From Falsirhodobacter sp051195255 (lineage in GTDB: Bacteria > Pseudomonadota > Alphaproteobacteria > Rhodobacterales > Rhodobacteraceae), in assembly GCF_051195255.1 (NCBI RefSeq), contig NZ_JBNJLK010000002.1, positions 434,001 to 498,000 of the forward strand: a DNA stretch of 64,000 bases. The letters are read 5' to 3'. The number at the start of each line of letters is the position of its first letter. The first letter of the stretch is position 1. Positions 26,190 through 35,808 of this stretch are shown one piece after another. The notes beneath the pieces were generated by a model. The model saw only the letters and a list, made by a program, of their open reading frames with translations. It searched no databases and was not told the DNA's origin. The position numbers were made by a program, and so were the translations under genes.

Positions 26190-29100
26190 TCAGGCCAGAC
26201 GTTCCAGCAGGTCGTTCGCGACCTCCAGCCGGTCTTCGGGGCCGGGGCGGTGCAGGGTCAGGCGCCGGTCCTCGCAGGTCAGGCCGTTCAAGGCGGGGTC
26301 CCGTTCGGCATAATCCTTCAGGTCCACCCCATCGCGGAAATCCAGCGCCACCCCCTCGGGGCCGAGGTTGAGCGTTTTCACCCCCAGCCCGCCCGCCAGC
26401 ACCCGCAGCAGGGCCGCGCGCAGCAGCGTGTCCACCGGTTCCGGCGGGGGGCCGAAGCGGTCGGCGATCTCGTCCGTCAGGCCGGTCACGTCCTCGGCGC
26501 GCTGGGTACGGGCGATGCGGTGATACAGGTCGATCCGGTTTTCGGGCTCGGGGATGTAGTCGGCGGGAATGTGGCCGGGTTCGCCCGGAACCTTGGGGGA
26601 GGGGGGCGCGTCCGCTTCGCCCTTGGCGCGGCGCAGGGCTGTGGCCAGCATCTCCTGGTACAGGCCAAGGCCGACGCGCTGCACGTGGCCCGCCTGCTGG
26701 TCGCCCAGAAGATCGCCCGCGCCGCGCCGGTCCAGATCGGCCGCGCTGATCGCCATGCCCGCGCCCAGGCGGTCCATGGCCTGAAGCGTTCCCAGGCGTT
26801 TCTGCGCGTCGGGGGCCAGCTCCTCCCCTTCGGCCGTCAGCAGGTGGCAATAGGCCTGTGCGGCGCCACGGCCGACGCGCCCCCGCAACTGGTGAAGCTG
26901 CGCCAGACCGAACAGGGCAGGGCGCAGGATCAGCATCGTGTTCGCCCGCGCCACGTCCAGCCCGCTTTCGATGATGCCGGTGGCCAGCAGCACGTCGCCG
27001 TCGCCCGCGGCAAAGCCGACCATGGTCGCGTCGATCTCGGCCGCCGAAAGGTCGCCATGGGCGATCCGCACCCGCAGCCGCGGCAGAAGCCGTTCCAGCC
27101 GTTTGGCCACGGGGGCGATGTCCTCGATCCGCGGGACGACCACGAAGCTTTGGCCCCCGCGCCGCCGTTCGCGCAGCAGGGCCTGACGCAGGGTGGTGTC
27201 GGTTTCCTCGGCGATCAGGGTGCGGATGGGGCGGCGACGGGCCGGTGGCGTGCCCATGAAGCTGAGGTCCTGAAGGCCGACCAGCGCGGTTTGCAGCGTG
27301 CGGGGGATGGGTGTCGCGCTCATCGACAGGACGTGCACGCTGTCGCCAAGGGTGCGCATCTTTTCCTTCTGGGCGGCGCCGAAGCGCTGTTCCTCGTCGA
27401 TGATCAAAAGGCCCAGATCGGGGAAGTGGACGTTCTTGCCGATCAGGGCATGGGTGCCGACGGCGATGCGGATGCTTCCATCGGCCAGCCCCGCGCGCAC
27501 GGCGGCGGCGGGCTTGCCGGTCACCAGCCGCGACAGGTGTCCCACCTCGATCCCCAGGGGGGCGAAGCGGCGGCGGAAGGTCTCAAAATGCTGCCGTGCC
27601 AGCACCGTGGTTGGGGCGCAGACGGCGACCTGGCGGCCGGCGAAGGCGGCGGCGGCGGCGGCGCGCAGTGCCACCTCGGTCTTGCCAAAACCCACATCGC
27701 CGATCACCAGCCGGTCCATCGGCCGACCGGAGGCGAGGTCGGCCAGCACCGCGCGCGTGGCCTCGGCCTGATCGGGGGTCAGGGGGAAGGGGAAGCGGGC
27801 GATGAAGCGTTCGAAGTCGCGCGCGGGCGGAACCAGCTTCGGCGCACTTGCTGCCTCCCGCGCACGGGTCAGGGCCACGAGGTGATCGGCAAGCTTTGCC
27901 AGCGCGTCCTCGGTCGCCTTGCGGCGGCGGGGCCAGGCGGTGCCGCGCACGCGGTCCAGCTTCACCCCCGCCTCGGCCGTGCCATAGCGCCAGATGCGGC
28001 CCGCATCATGCGTGGGCACCATCAGGCGTTCGTCCTGGGCGAAGGTCAGGCGGATCGCCTCGGCGCCGTGGCGGTCGGGATCCAGTGGCTCCAACCCCTC
28101 CAGACGGGCCAGACCGTGATCCTCGTGCACCACCAGATCGCCAAGGTCGAAGCCGGTGAAGGGAAGCGCATCCAGCGCCGGAACCAGCCGGTCGCGGGCC
28201 GCCTGCGCGCGGCTGCCCATCAGGTCCTGCGCGGTGACCAGAACCAGATCCTCCGTCACGGCGCCCTGCGCCAGATCGGCCACAAGGACGGCATGGTCAT
28301 GGTCTTCGCATCCCGCCCAGTCGTCGGCGGGTTCGGGTGGCTGCCCGGTGGCCTGCCCGACCATGCGCACCAGCCGCGCCCGTTCCGCGGCGGAGCCTGC
28401 GACGAAGATCACCCGTCGCCCCGCCACACCGTCGCTGTTCAGGAACTGTGCCAACCGGGCGCGGGGGCGGGGGGCGGCGGCAAAGCCGGGAACGGCGCGT
28501 CCTTGGGGATCGGGCAGGGCCTCGATCCTTGCGCTCAGCTCCTCCCACTCCCCCGCTTTCAGGTACAGGGCGTCGACGGGCAGGGGATGGGTGGCGTCGG
28601 CCTCCGCCTCGGCACGCGCGTCTTCCAGCCGGGACAGGCGGCGGGCGGCGTCGGCCAGCGTGGCGGGCAGGGCGGTGATCCGGGCATCGCCCATGTGGTC
28701 GGGCAGCAGGCTCAGGCCGTCCCAGGCGGCGGGCAGACGGTGTTCGGCACCGCGCTCGTGCCCCTCCTCGGCCGGGGGCAGTTCCGTCACGGGAACGATG
28801 TCCAGCGCGTCGATTTCGCTGAGGGAGCGTTGCGTGGCCGGATCATAGCCCCGCAGCGCCGTCACCTGACCGTCCGCCATCTCGATCCGGCAGGGGCGGG
28901 ATTCGCCGCCGCCAAAGACCTCGATCGTGCTGCTGCGGAAGGCGATCTCTCCCGGTTCGTCCACCCGGTCGTCCGCCTCATACCCTGCGTCGCGGGCGAA
29001 GGCTTCCAGTGCCGCCACGTCCAGCGGCTGGTTTTTTCGGACGGGGAAATGGCGCACGGCCGGCCGGGGCGGCAGGCGTTGCAGTAGAACGGACAGGGGG

Positions 29101-29375
29101 GCGAGGACGATGTCGCCGTCCTGCGGGTCCTGCAACCGGTTCAGCACGGCCATGCGGCGCCCCATCACCTCGGGCGTGGGGGAGGCGCTGTCGAAGGGCA
29201 GGCAATCCCATGAGGGGAGGAGCCGGATGCGCCGATCCGGCAGCGCGCCGCGCAGGAAGGCGGCCAGCGCCTCGGCCGTGCGTTCGTCCCGGGTCACGTG
29301 CAGGACCCGGTCCTGTGCGCCCAGGGTTCGAAGAAGCGCAAGGGCTTCCGCGGCGGTGGGGATGGGATCGGTCAT
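26190..29375 (-). CDS. Mfd-like transcription-repair coupling helicase (short paralogue type)
   Basis: A 1061-residue superfamily 2 translocase with Mfd architecture: a UvrA-binding-like N-terminal region (LPSWDCLPFDSASPTP at about 55-70), an RNA-polymerase-interacting region (DLGDLVVHEDHGLARLEG near 415), Walker A GDVGFGKT at 559-566, Walker B IIDEEQR, SATPIPRTL, IIESGLDV and the QLRGRVGRG motif VI. The C-terminal TRCF domain is present. It is about 100 residues shorter than typical Mfd. It lies 117 bp downstream of dnaE2 on the same strand and may share its SOS-induced transcript. It could be the only Mfd or a second, specialised copy. ATG 29375 has AGAGG before it; a GTG lies six bases upstream. 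Confidence 0.85.
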   Translation of the reverse strand: MTDPIPTAAEALALLRTLGAQDRVLHVTRDERTAEALAAFLRGALPDRRIRLLPSWDCLPFDSASPTPEVMGRRMAVLNRLQDPQDGDIVLAPLSVLLQRLPPRPAVRHFPVRKNQPLDVAALEAFARDAGYEADDRVDEPGEIAFRSSTIEVFGGGESRPCRIEMADGQVTALRGYDPATQRSLSEIDALDIVPVTELPPAEEGHERGAEHRLPAAWDGLSLLPDHMGDARITALPATLADAARRLSRLEDARAEAEADATHPLPVDALYLKAGEWEELSARIEALPDPQGRAVPGFAAAPRPRARLAQFLNSDGVAGRRVIFVAGSAAERARLVRMVGQATGQPPEPADDWAGCEDHDHAVLVADLAQGAVTEDLVLVTAQDLMGSRAQAARDRLVPALDALPFTGFDLGDLVVHEDHGLARLEGLEPLDPDRHGAEAIRLTFAQDERLMVPTHDAGRIWRYGTAEAGVKLDRVRGTAWPRRRKATEDALAKLADHLVALTRAREAASAPKLVPPARDFERFIARFPFPLTPDQAEATRAVLADLASGRPMDRLVIGDVGFGKTEVALRAAAAAAFAGRQVAVCAPTTVLARQHFETFRRRFAPLGIEVGHLSRLVTGKPAAAVRAGLADGSIRIAVGTHALIGKNVHFPDLGLLIIDEEQRFGAAQKEKMRTLGDSVHVLSMSATPIPRTLQTALVGLQDLSFMGTPPARRRPIRTLIAEETDTTLRQALLRERRRGGQSFVVVPRIEDIAPVAKRLERLLPRLRVRIAHGDLSAAEIDATMVGFAAGDGDVLLATGIIESGLDVARANTMLILRPALFGLAQLHQLRGRVGRGAAQAYCHLLTAEGEELAPDAQKRLGTLQAMDRLGAGMAISAADLDRRGAGDLLGDQQAGHVQRVGLGLYQEMLATALRRAKGEADAPPSPKVPGEPGHIPADYIPEPENRIDLYHRIARTQRAEDVTGLTDEIADRFGPPPEPVDTLLRAALLRVLAGGLGVKTLNLGPEGVALDFRDGVDLKDYAERDPALNGLTCEDRRLTLHRPGPEDRLEVANDLLERLA

Positions 29376-29492
29376 GCGCACCTCTGATCGTCGCCTCGGT
29401 CAGGGGATCTGCCCGCGTCCCCTATGAATTCTGGGCCACCGGATGGGGTTCCCGGAAAGGGTGCGGGTTTTGCCGCGTGTGTGGGTTGGACG

Positions 29493-32400
29493 TCATCGGA
29501 AATCCCGCGTCTTCGTGCGGATCGTGTCCAGATGCAGGTCGCGGATGTACATGTCGCGCGTGCGCAGGCCGGTGGCCGGGGGCGGGGCCTGTGCGTCCGT
29601 CAGGGCCCCCACGCCCCTCAACTCGGCCGAAAGGTCCGTGACCCGGCGCACGATCAGATGCACGACCTCGCCTTCGCGCTGCACATGGCCCTTCACGGCG
29701 ATCATCCCCGCGCCCAGGATGATGCGGCGATGGGTTTCGAAGACCTTGGGCCAGATCACGAGGTTGGCGATGCCGCTTTCATCCTCCAGCGTCAGGAACA
29801 TGACCCCCTTGGCCGACCCCGGGCGCTGGCGGACGAGGACGAGGCCCGCCACCTCGCACCAGCGGCGGTTCCGGGTGGCCATGGCCTCGGCGCAGGGGAT
29901 GATGCGCCGCTTGCGCAGATCGTCGCGCAGGAAGGCCACCGGATGCCGGCGCAGGGACAGGCCGGTGTGGCTGTAATCCTCCACGACCTCGCGCCCGGCG
30001 GGCATGGGGCGGAGGGTGACGGCGGGCTCGGCGGCGTCCGCTCGGGCCGCGGCGAACAGCGGCAGGTCCGTGTCCGGCAGGCCCTTGATGGCCCAAAGCG
30101 CCTCGCGCCGGGCAAGGTCAAGGCCGGGTCGGAAAGCATCGGCTTCGGCGAGGCGATGCAGGGCGGCGACAGGCACGCCCGCAACCCGCTGCCAAAGATC
30201 GTCGATGGAGGTGAAGGGTTCGTCCCTTCGTTCGGTGACGATGGCCGCGGCGTGGATGTTGGCCAGGCCCTTGACCATGCGCAGCCCCAGCCGGACGGCA
30301 AAGGCGTCGCCCGCAGGCTCCAGCGTGCAATCCCAGTGGGAGGCGTTGACGCAGATGGGCCGGATCTCCACCCCGTGGTCCAGCGCGTCGCGCACGATCT
30401 GCGCGGGGGCGTAGAAGCCCATGGGCTGGCTGTTCAGAAGCGCGGCGCAGAAGGCGTCCGGGTGGTGGCATTTCAGCCAGGCGGAGGCATAGGCGATCAG
30501 CGCGAAGCTGGCCGCATGGCTTTCGGGGAATCCGTAGGAGCCGAAGCCTTCCAGCTGCCGGAAGGTGCGCTCGGCAAACTCCACCGCATAGCCGCGTTCG
30601 ACCATGCCGTGGATCAGCTTGTCCCGAAAGGCGCTGACGCCGCCGGTGAACTTGAAGGTGGCCATGGACTTGCGCAGCAGGTCGGCCTCGCCGGGGGTGA
30701 AACCGGCGCAGTCGATGGCGACGCGCATGGCCTGTTCCTGGAACAGCGGCACGCCGAGGGTCTTGCCCAGCACCTTTTCAAGTTCCGGCTTCGGATATTC
30801 CACCGCCTCATGCCCGGCCTTCCGCCGCAGGTAGGGGTGCACCATGTCGCCCTGGATCGGGCCGGGGCGGACGATGGCGACCTGCACCACCAGATCGTAG
30901 AATTTCTCCGGCCTCAGGCGCGGCAGCATCGCCATCTGGGCGCGGGATTCGATCTGGAAGGTGCCCAGCGTGTCGGCCTTGCGGATCATGGCATAGGTGG
31001 GCCCGTCCTCCTGCGGGATGGAGGCGAGGTCGTGGTGGACGCCCTTGTGATCCGCAATCAGCTCCAGCCCCTTGGCCATGCAGGTCAGCATGCCAAGCGC
31101 CAGAACGTCCACCTTCATGAACTTCAGCGCGTCGATGTCGTCCTTGTCCCATTCGATGATCTGCCGGTCGGCCATGGCGGCGGGTTCGATGGGGACCAGA
31201 TCGTCCAGCCGGTCCTGCGTCAGGACGAAGCCGCCGGGATGCTGGCTGAGGTGCCGGGGCGCGCCCTGCAACTGGGCGGCCAGCGACAGGGTCAGGCGCA
31301 GGCGGCGGTCGTCGGGGTTCAGGTTCAGTTCCCGGATGTGCTGGTCGCTGACCCCCGTTTCCGACCACGCCCAGATGAGGCCGGACAGCGAGGCGGTCAG
31401 ATCCTCCGGCAGGCCCATCGCCTTGCCCACGTCCCGCAGCGCCCCCTTGGCGCGGTAGCGGATCACGGTGGCGCACAGGGCGGCGCGGTCGCGGCCATAG
31501 GTCTTGTAGATCCACTGGATCACCTCCTCGCGCCGCTCATGCTCGAAATCCACGTCGATGTCGGGCGGTTCGTGCCGTTCCGCCGAGATGAAGCGTTCGA
31601 ACAGGAGGTCGTTGAGGGCAGGATCGATGGAGGTGATGCCAAGGACGAAGCAGACGGCGGAGTTCGCCGCCGAGCCGCGCCCTTGGCAGAGGATGCCTTG
31701 GGAGCGGGCGAAGCGGACGATGCTGTGCACGGTCAGGAAGTAGGGGGCATACTCGAGCTGCGCGATCAGGGTCAGCTCGTGGTTCAGGGCGGCGGTGACG
31801 TTTTCTGGGATGCCCCCGGTGTAGCGGGCGGCGGCGCCTTCCCATGTCAGGCGGACCAGCGTCTCCTGCGCCGTCAGCGTCGGATCGTCCCGCTCTTCGG
31901 GATACTGATACTTGAGTTCGTCCAGCGAGAAGCGGCAGCGGTCCGTGATCTCCATCGTGCGGGCCAGCGCCTCCGGGTAGCGGGCAAACAGGCGATGCAT
32001 CTCCTCGGGCGGCTTCAGGTAGCGGTCGGCGTGCCGTTCGCGCCGGAAACCCAGCGCCTCCACCGTGGTGTTGTGGCGGATGGCGGTGACCACGTCCTGC
32101 AGGATGCGGCGGGAGGGTTCGTGGTAAAGGACGTCGTTCGTGACCACCGTCGGCACCCGCATCCGCGCGGCCAGCGTGGACAGCTCGTGCAGCCGCAGCT
32201 GGTCGTTGGGTCGGCGGCGCAGGGTCAGGGCGAGATAAGCGCGGTCGCCGAACAGGTCGCGCAACCGGCGCAGGTGCAAGCCGCAGGTGTCGTCGGCACG
32301 GTCCGGCACCAGCACCGCGATCAGCCCCTTGGCATAGGGGGCGATGTCCCTCCATTCCAGGTGGCAGCCGCCCTTGCCCGCGCGGGCCTTGCCAAGGCTG

Positions 32401-32675
32401 AGAAGGCGGCAGAGCCGCGACCAGGCTATGCGGTCGGTGGGATAGACCAGAAGGGACATGCCGCAAACCAGATCCAGCCGGCAGCCGACCACCAGCCGGA
32501 CGCCGGTGGTCTTCGCCGCCTCCCACGCCCGCACGACCCCCGCGACGCTGTTGCGGTCGACCACGGCCAGCGCCTTGATGCCCATGACGGCCGCCGTCGC
32601 GAACAATTCTTCGGCCGAAGACGCCCCCCGCAGGAAGGAGAAGTGCGAACTGACCTGAAGCTCGGCATAGCTCAT
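29493..32675 (-). CDS. dnaE2: Error-prone DNA polymerase DnaE2 (ImuC)
   Basis: Translesion C-family polymerase used in SOS mutagenesis, 1060 residues. The N-terminal PHP-type region starts MSYAELQVSSHFSFLRGAS. The polymerase palm shows QGRGSAANS and the acidic pair in PDIDVDFEHE (about residue 395). The C-terminal OB domain is marked by GVMFLTLEDESG. DnaE2 normally acts with ImuA and ImuB encoded upstream; neither is present here. An SOS box lies 75 bp before the start codon, so LexA control is likely. Confidence 0.96.
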   Translation of the reverse strand: MSYAELQVSSHFSFLRGASSAEELFATAAVMGIKALAVVDRNSVAGVVRAWEAAKTTGVRLVVGCRLDLVCGMSLLVYPTDRIAWSRLCRLLSLGKARAGKGGCHLEWRDIAPYAKGLIAVLVPDRADDTCGLHLRRLRDLFGDRAYLALTLRRRPNDQLRLHELSTLAARMRVPTVVTNDVLYHEPSRRILQDVVTAIRHNTTVEALGFRRERHADRYLKPPEEMHRLFARYPEALARTMEITDRCRFSLDELKYQYPEERDDPTLTAQETLVRLTWEGAAARYTGGIPENVTAALNHELTLIAQLEYAPYFLTVHSIVRFARSQGILCQGRGSAANSAVCFVLGITSIDPALNDLLFERFISAERHEPPDIDVDFEHERREEVIQWIYKTYGRDRAALCATVIRYRAKGALRDVGKAMGLPEDLTASLSGLIWAWSETGVSDQHIRELNLNPDDRRLRLTLSLAAQLQGAPRHLSQHPGGFVLTQDRLDDLVPIEPAAMADRQIIEWDKDDIDALKFMKVDVLALGMLTCMAKGLELIADHKGVHHDLASIPQEDGPTYAMIRKADTLGTFQIESRAQMAMLPRLRPEKFYDLVVQVAIVRPGPIQGDMVHPYLRRKAGHEAVEYPKPELEKVLGKTLGVPLFQEQAMRVAIDCAGFTPGEADLLRKSMATFKFTGGVSAFRDKLIHGMVERGYAVEFAERTFRQLEGFGSYGFPESHAASFALIAYASAWLKCHHPDAFCAALLNSQPMGFYAPAQIVRDALDHGVEIRPICVNASHWDCTLEPAGDAFAVRLGLRMVKGLANIHAAAIVTERRDEPFTSIDDLWQRVAGVPVAALHRLAEADAFRPGLDLARREALWAIKGLPDTDLPLFAAARADAAEPAVTLRPMPAGREVVEDYSHTGLSLRRHPVAFLRDDLRKRRIIPCAEAMATRNRRWCEVAGLVLVRQRPGSAKGVMFLTLEDESGIANLVIWPKVFETHRRIILGAGMIAVKGHVQREGEVVHLIVRRVTDLSAELRGVGALTDAQAPPPATGLRTRDMYIRDLHLDTIRTKTRDFR

Positions 32676-32749
32676 CCGAAGGCCATGTGTTCACGGAGCG
32701 TCGGGGAAGGATGCAGGGGCATGGCGGGGGCAATTCAGGACAAGGAATA

Positions 32750-32764
32750 GTTCACTATTTGTTC
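32750..32764 (-). promoter_or_regulatory. LexA (SOS) box of dnaE2
   Basis: GTTC-ACTATTT-GTTC on the plus strand (GAAC-N7-GAAC on the coding strand) exactly matches the alphaproteobacterial LexA consensus GTTC-N7-GTTC. It lies 75 bp upstream of the dnaE2 start codon, inside an AT-rich stretch fit for a promoter. Confidence 0.85.
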
Positions 32765-33301
32765 CTATTCTTCTTGAGGCGTCAATCCGTTTGACCTGTT
32801 TGTGAAGGAGGAGGGGACGGAGGCAAAGCCAAGGTCGGCGTGGATAAAACGGCTTTAGTTGTCACGTTTCGGGAGGCATGTCTTCGACAGGTCGGTCACG
32901 GCTCCGGTGGTGCTACATCCATCCTTGTTGAGACGCAGAATATGGAGGCTCCGGCCGCGAACGACGTGGCAAGGAGCCTGCTCGCTTGATCCCGACGCAC
33001 CTGCCATTGCACTGAACCACGCGTTTGGCGAAATGCGGGTTGTTCATTCACCACCCCCGTTGATGCAGTAGCATCTCGATGCTCACCCTTATAGCTCTGA
33101 GGGCGCGTGGGAGATTTGCTGGCGGCTATTAAGAGTCGTGATGGCGATTGACCGCCAGAAAAATCAGAAGACTGCTAGGGACGTGCTGACGCGCAGGTAG
33201 GAGACGGCGTCATCATCCTGCAGCACAGGAAGAGGGGCACGTGCGCGGATAGTCACGCCAGACATTTGGATTAACTGCGAATGGCTCGCTGCCGGGAGGT
33301 T
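32765..33301. other. Gene-poor stretch upstream of dnaE2
   Basis: I see no supportable gene. Small open frames, such as 32859-33071 on the plus strand, show no recognisable family. No trace of imuA or imuB coding sequence could be read by eye. Confidence 0.45.
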
Positions 33302-34212
33302 TCAGTCCCAAGGGGCATTCTCCTGCACCACCTGCCCGAAGACATTCTCGCGGTGCCACCTCAAGTTCTCGGGATGGGAGCATGATGAGGGTTCCGGGGC
33401 CTCAGCAACTTTCGATCCGGCGGCAGGAGGCGCTGGACCACGTCGCCCGGCACCTTGTTCTGCGACACGAGGATCGTCTCGTTGTCGTCGGCTATTGAGA
33501 TCAGGCCGCGGTCGAACATCCAATGCAACGTTCCTGAAAGGGTCAGCCCGTTCCGCACCGAGTCGGTGCCGTCCCTTTCGACCGGGTGGATATGGGCTGC
33601 TTGGACTTCCGGCCTACCGCCTCCGTTGCGGAGCTGCAGGCCGGACATCACACAGCGGTAGTCGTAGGCTTCGCGGACCTTCCGGCTAAAGGCGACGTCT
33701 CGATACTTACGGCGTGTCAGCCGTTCAATGACTGGGCGCTGAAACATCAAAGGCTCGTCCTGAAGGCCAGGCAGCGGCTTGTCGTAGCGCGTTGCCTCCA
33801 CCTTCTCCAAATTCTCGGGCAGGCCAAGGTTCACGATGCGCGTGAAGTCCGGTTCCAGCAGACGCCGCACGGCTGATTGTGAAAGGCCGCCCCGCATCGG
33901 TTGACCCGCGGCGTCGATCAGGCTGGTTTCCAGCGGAAGGCCGTTCAGGAGGCGCGGGACACGTTCGACGAATTCCATGTAATCCGTGATGATCGCGAGG
34001 TAGCGTCCTTCACGCGGTTTTGGGAGGACTTCTGGGATCCGAGCGGCCGCGAAATACCCCCGGGCGCCCGCCTTCACCGGCTCATAGTAGACGATCCAGT
34101 CACCAACCGCCTCCGTCACCGCTTTCAGATAAGCGCGCGGGAAGTCTTAGACGCTGTCGAGCAGGTCGTCGTAGATCGACGCCGACTTGTGGAGGAGAAC
34201 CAGCTTCACCAT
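33302..34212 (-). pseudogene. HNH endonuclease gene with two lesions
   Basis: The family core is clear: a cysteine-bearing CVMSGLQLRNGGG block, QAAHIHPVERDGTDSVRNG and LTLSGTLHWMFDRGLIS form the HNH nuclease motif typical of 300-residue putative restriction endonucleases. The gene would start at ATG 34212 with the family-like N-terminus MVKLVLLHKSASIYDDL, but codon 22 is TAA (34147-34149), after which the frame continues DFPRAYLKAV. Near the 3' end a missing base in a GGG run (33376-33378) puts the conserved tail HPENLRWHRENVFG out of frame; it ends at 33302. The remaining open part is 33361-34119. A restart at the GTG at 34119 cannot be excluded but would lack the N-terminal segment. Confidence 0.8.
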
Positions 34213-34342
34213 GCCGCCAGGAAAGCAGAAATGGGCTGAATGGCAAGATATCTTTGGGATCGCTCAAGCCATTGACGGTCCCGCGAGGGAGGATCTGCTG
34301 CGATCGGTATAAGTCTCTTAGTCAATCGAGAAGAGAACCGAG

Positions 34343-34727
34343 ATGCCGAAAAGACCGTTCGAACACACCGCCCTGACGAAGTTCGTGTACCGCCGCCTCC
34401 TGAAACTGAAGCCGGTCGGATCGCAAGGCGAGATCGCCGAGGAGGCGGGCTTCGTGTCGCCGAACATGATGTCGATGCTGCGGTCGGGTGCGACCAAACT
34501 GCCCGTCGACCGGGTGCCCGCTCGGCTGCGATCCTGCTCTTCTCCTGCGTTTGGCGCTGGAGCAAGCGGCCGGTGACACTGTGGCCAAGGCGCTGATCGA
34601 GATCATGGGCCCACCTGTCTCTGCGAACGAGGAGCAGGGGCTGGACGAGATCAGGTCGGCCTCCAAGGGCACTGATCCCCGTCTTACCACGAGGACGCGG
34701 GCAGCCCTGCGGGCGATCTTCATGTAG
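34343..34727 (+). pseudogene. XRE/Cro-like HTH protein gene, frameshifted
   Basis: The first frame (34343 to about 34516) encodes a small helix-turn-helix start with GSQGEIAEEAGFVSPNMMS (about residues 27-45). The second frame resumes as LGCDPALLLRLALEQAAG and runs to TAG 34727, giving together about 125 residues. Around 34514-34524 the expected linker of about four residues is missing and the frame changes, consistent with a deletion of roughly 11 bases. It sits beside the broken HNH gene; both may derive from one horizontally acquired segment. Confidence 0.65.
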
Positions 34728-34816
34728 GCTCGATCTTTCCCGGATCGCTTTCGTGCAAAGCGGGCGACCGAGCCTTATCCATTCCTAATGACACGGATTT
34801 AAGGCCGGTCGAATGC

Positions 34817-35695
34817 TTATGACGACGCGTGATCCCCACTGACATTTCTCAGATCGGTCAGCAGCTGTTCGATCATCACGGCGCGCGCGTTTCCAATCCG
34901 CTGGACAAGGCCGATCCGCCGGGTGACAACTGGATCGCCGAAGGGGACCGCCACCAGCGGGGCCGGACATTCCCGGATCGCGATATTGGGCACCACCGAA
35001 ACGCCAAGGCCATTCGCCACGCAGGAGGTGATGGACGAGATGGTATCGATCTCGGCAATCTCGGTCAGGGGGATGTTCATCCGGGCGAGTTCATGGTCGA
35101 TGGTCTGCGCCAAGGGAACGGCCGCCCGAAAACGGATGTAGGGGAATGCCCGCAGCAGGTCCTGATCCGGCATGGCAGGCGTGTCCGGCGGGGCGATGAC
35201 GAACAGAGGCTCCCGGATGAACGGGTTCCAGCGCAGCGCGGCGGGCAGGTCGCGGTTCTCGGCCACCATCGCGGCGTCGAGGCGCCCTGCCGCCACGTCC
35301 TGAAGGAGCGCATCCGACGATCCCACCCGCAGCCTGATCCGCAGGTCGGGATTGCGTTCCCTCAGCTGGACGATCGCCTTCGGCAGCAGGCTCATGGCGC
35401 TGGTGCGAACCGATCCGATCGCCAGCGTGCCAACCACCTTGCGTCCCGTGATCGTGCCGATTGCGTCGTCCGCCGTGCGGATCAGTTCGCGAGCGGCGTC
35501 GATCATCTGCATGCCTGCAGTGTTGGGCCGCGGGGGTCGACTGGTGCGGTCGAACAGGGGAACGCCGATCTCCGTCTCCAGCGCCTGCATCTGCTGGCTG
35601 ACGGCGGACGGTGTCAGATTCACCTGAAGGGCTGCCTTCGAAAAGCTGCCCAGTTCGGTGATCGCAAGAAATGTCCTGAGTTGGCGAATATCCAT
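34817..35695 (-). CDS. LysR-type regulator of the hydroxyacid/aldolase/TctCBA operon
   Basis: A 292-residue LysR protein. The N-terminal wHTH is MDIRQLRTFLAITELGSF with the recognition part NLTPSAVSQQMQALE (about residues 26-40). The C-terminal effector domain runs from about 90. It is divergent from the dehydrogenase gene with 113 bp between, where an inverted repeat at 35712-35727 fits a LysR box. It probably activates that operon in response to its substrate. The start at 35695 gives the family-standard N-terminus. Confidence 0.93.
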   Translation of the reverse strand: MDIRQLRTFLAITELGSFSKAALQVNLTPSAVSQQMQALETEIGVPLFDRTSRPPRPNTAGMQMIDAARELIRTADDAIGTITGRKVVGTLAIGSVRTSAMSLLPKAIVQLRERNPDLRIRLRVGSSDALLQDVAAGRLDAAMVAENRDLPAALRWNPFIREPLFVIAPPDTPAMPDQDLLRAFPYIRFRAAVPLAQTIDHELARMNIPLTEIAEIDTISSITSCVANGLGVSVVPNIAIRECPAPLVAVPFGDPVVTRRIGLVQRIGNARAVMIEQLLTDLRNVSGDHASS

Positions 35696-35711
35696 GTATG
35701 TGAAGAATCCC

Positions 35712-35727
35712 TTACAACGATTGTTAA
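35712..35727. promoter_or_regulatory. LysR-box-like inverted repeat
   Basis: TTACAACGATTGTTAA contains an imperfect inverted repeat (ACAA-CGA-TTGT core) in the divergent lysR/dehydrogenase region, 17 bp from the lysR start and about 82 bp from the dehydrogenase start. The fit to a T-N11-A site is loose. Confidence 0.4.
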
Positions 35728-35808
35728 TATTATGCGCTAGATTTCCCAAAGCTGAAAGATGATCCTCTGTTTTCGAGGAAGGTGCCGCAAGTGGCATCGT
35801 GGAGGACG

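Noticed and set aside
26250..29087. 945-codon open frame on the plus strand
   Set aside because: Antisense shadow of the Mfd-like gene; no recognisable domain.
29424..32750. 1108-codon open frame on the plus strand
   Set aside because: It lies antisense to dnaE2, whose protein matches a known family throughout. The translation is low-complexity (His/Gln/Gly/Arg-rich), as expected from high-GC3 shadow frames.
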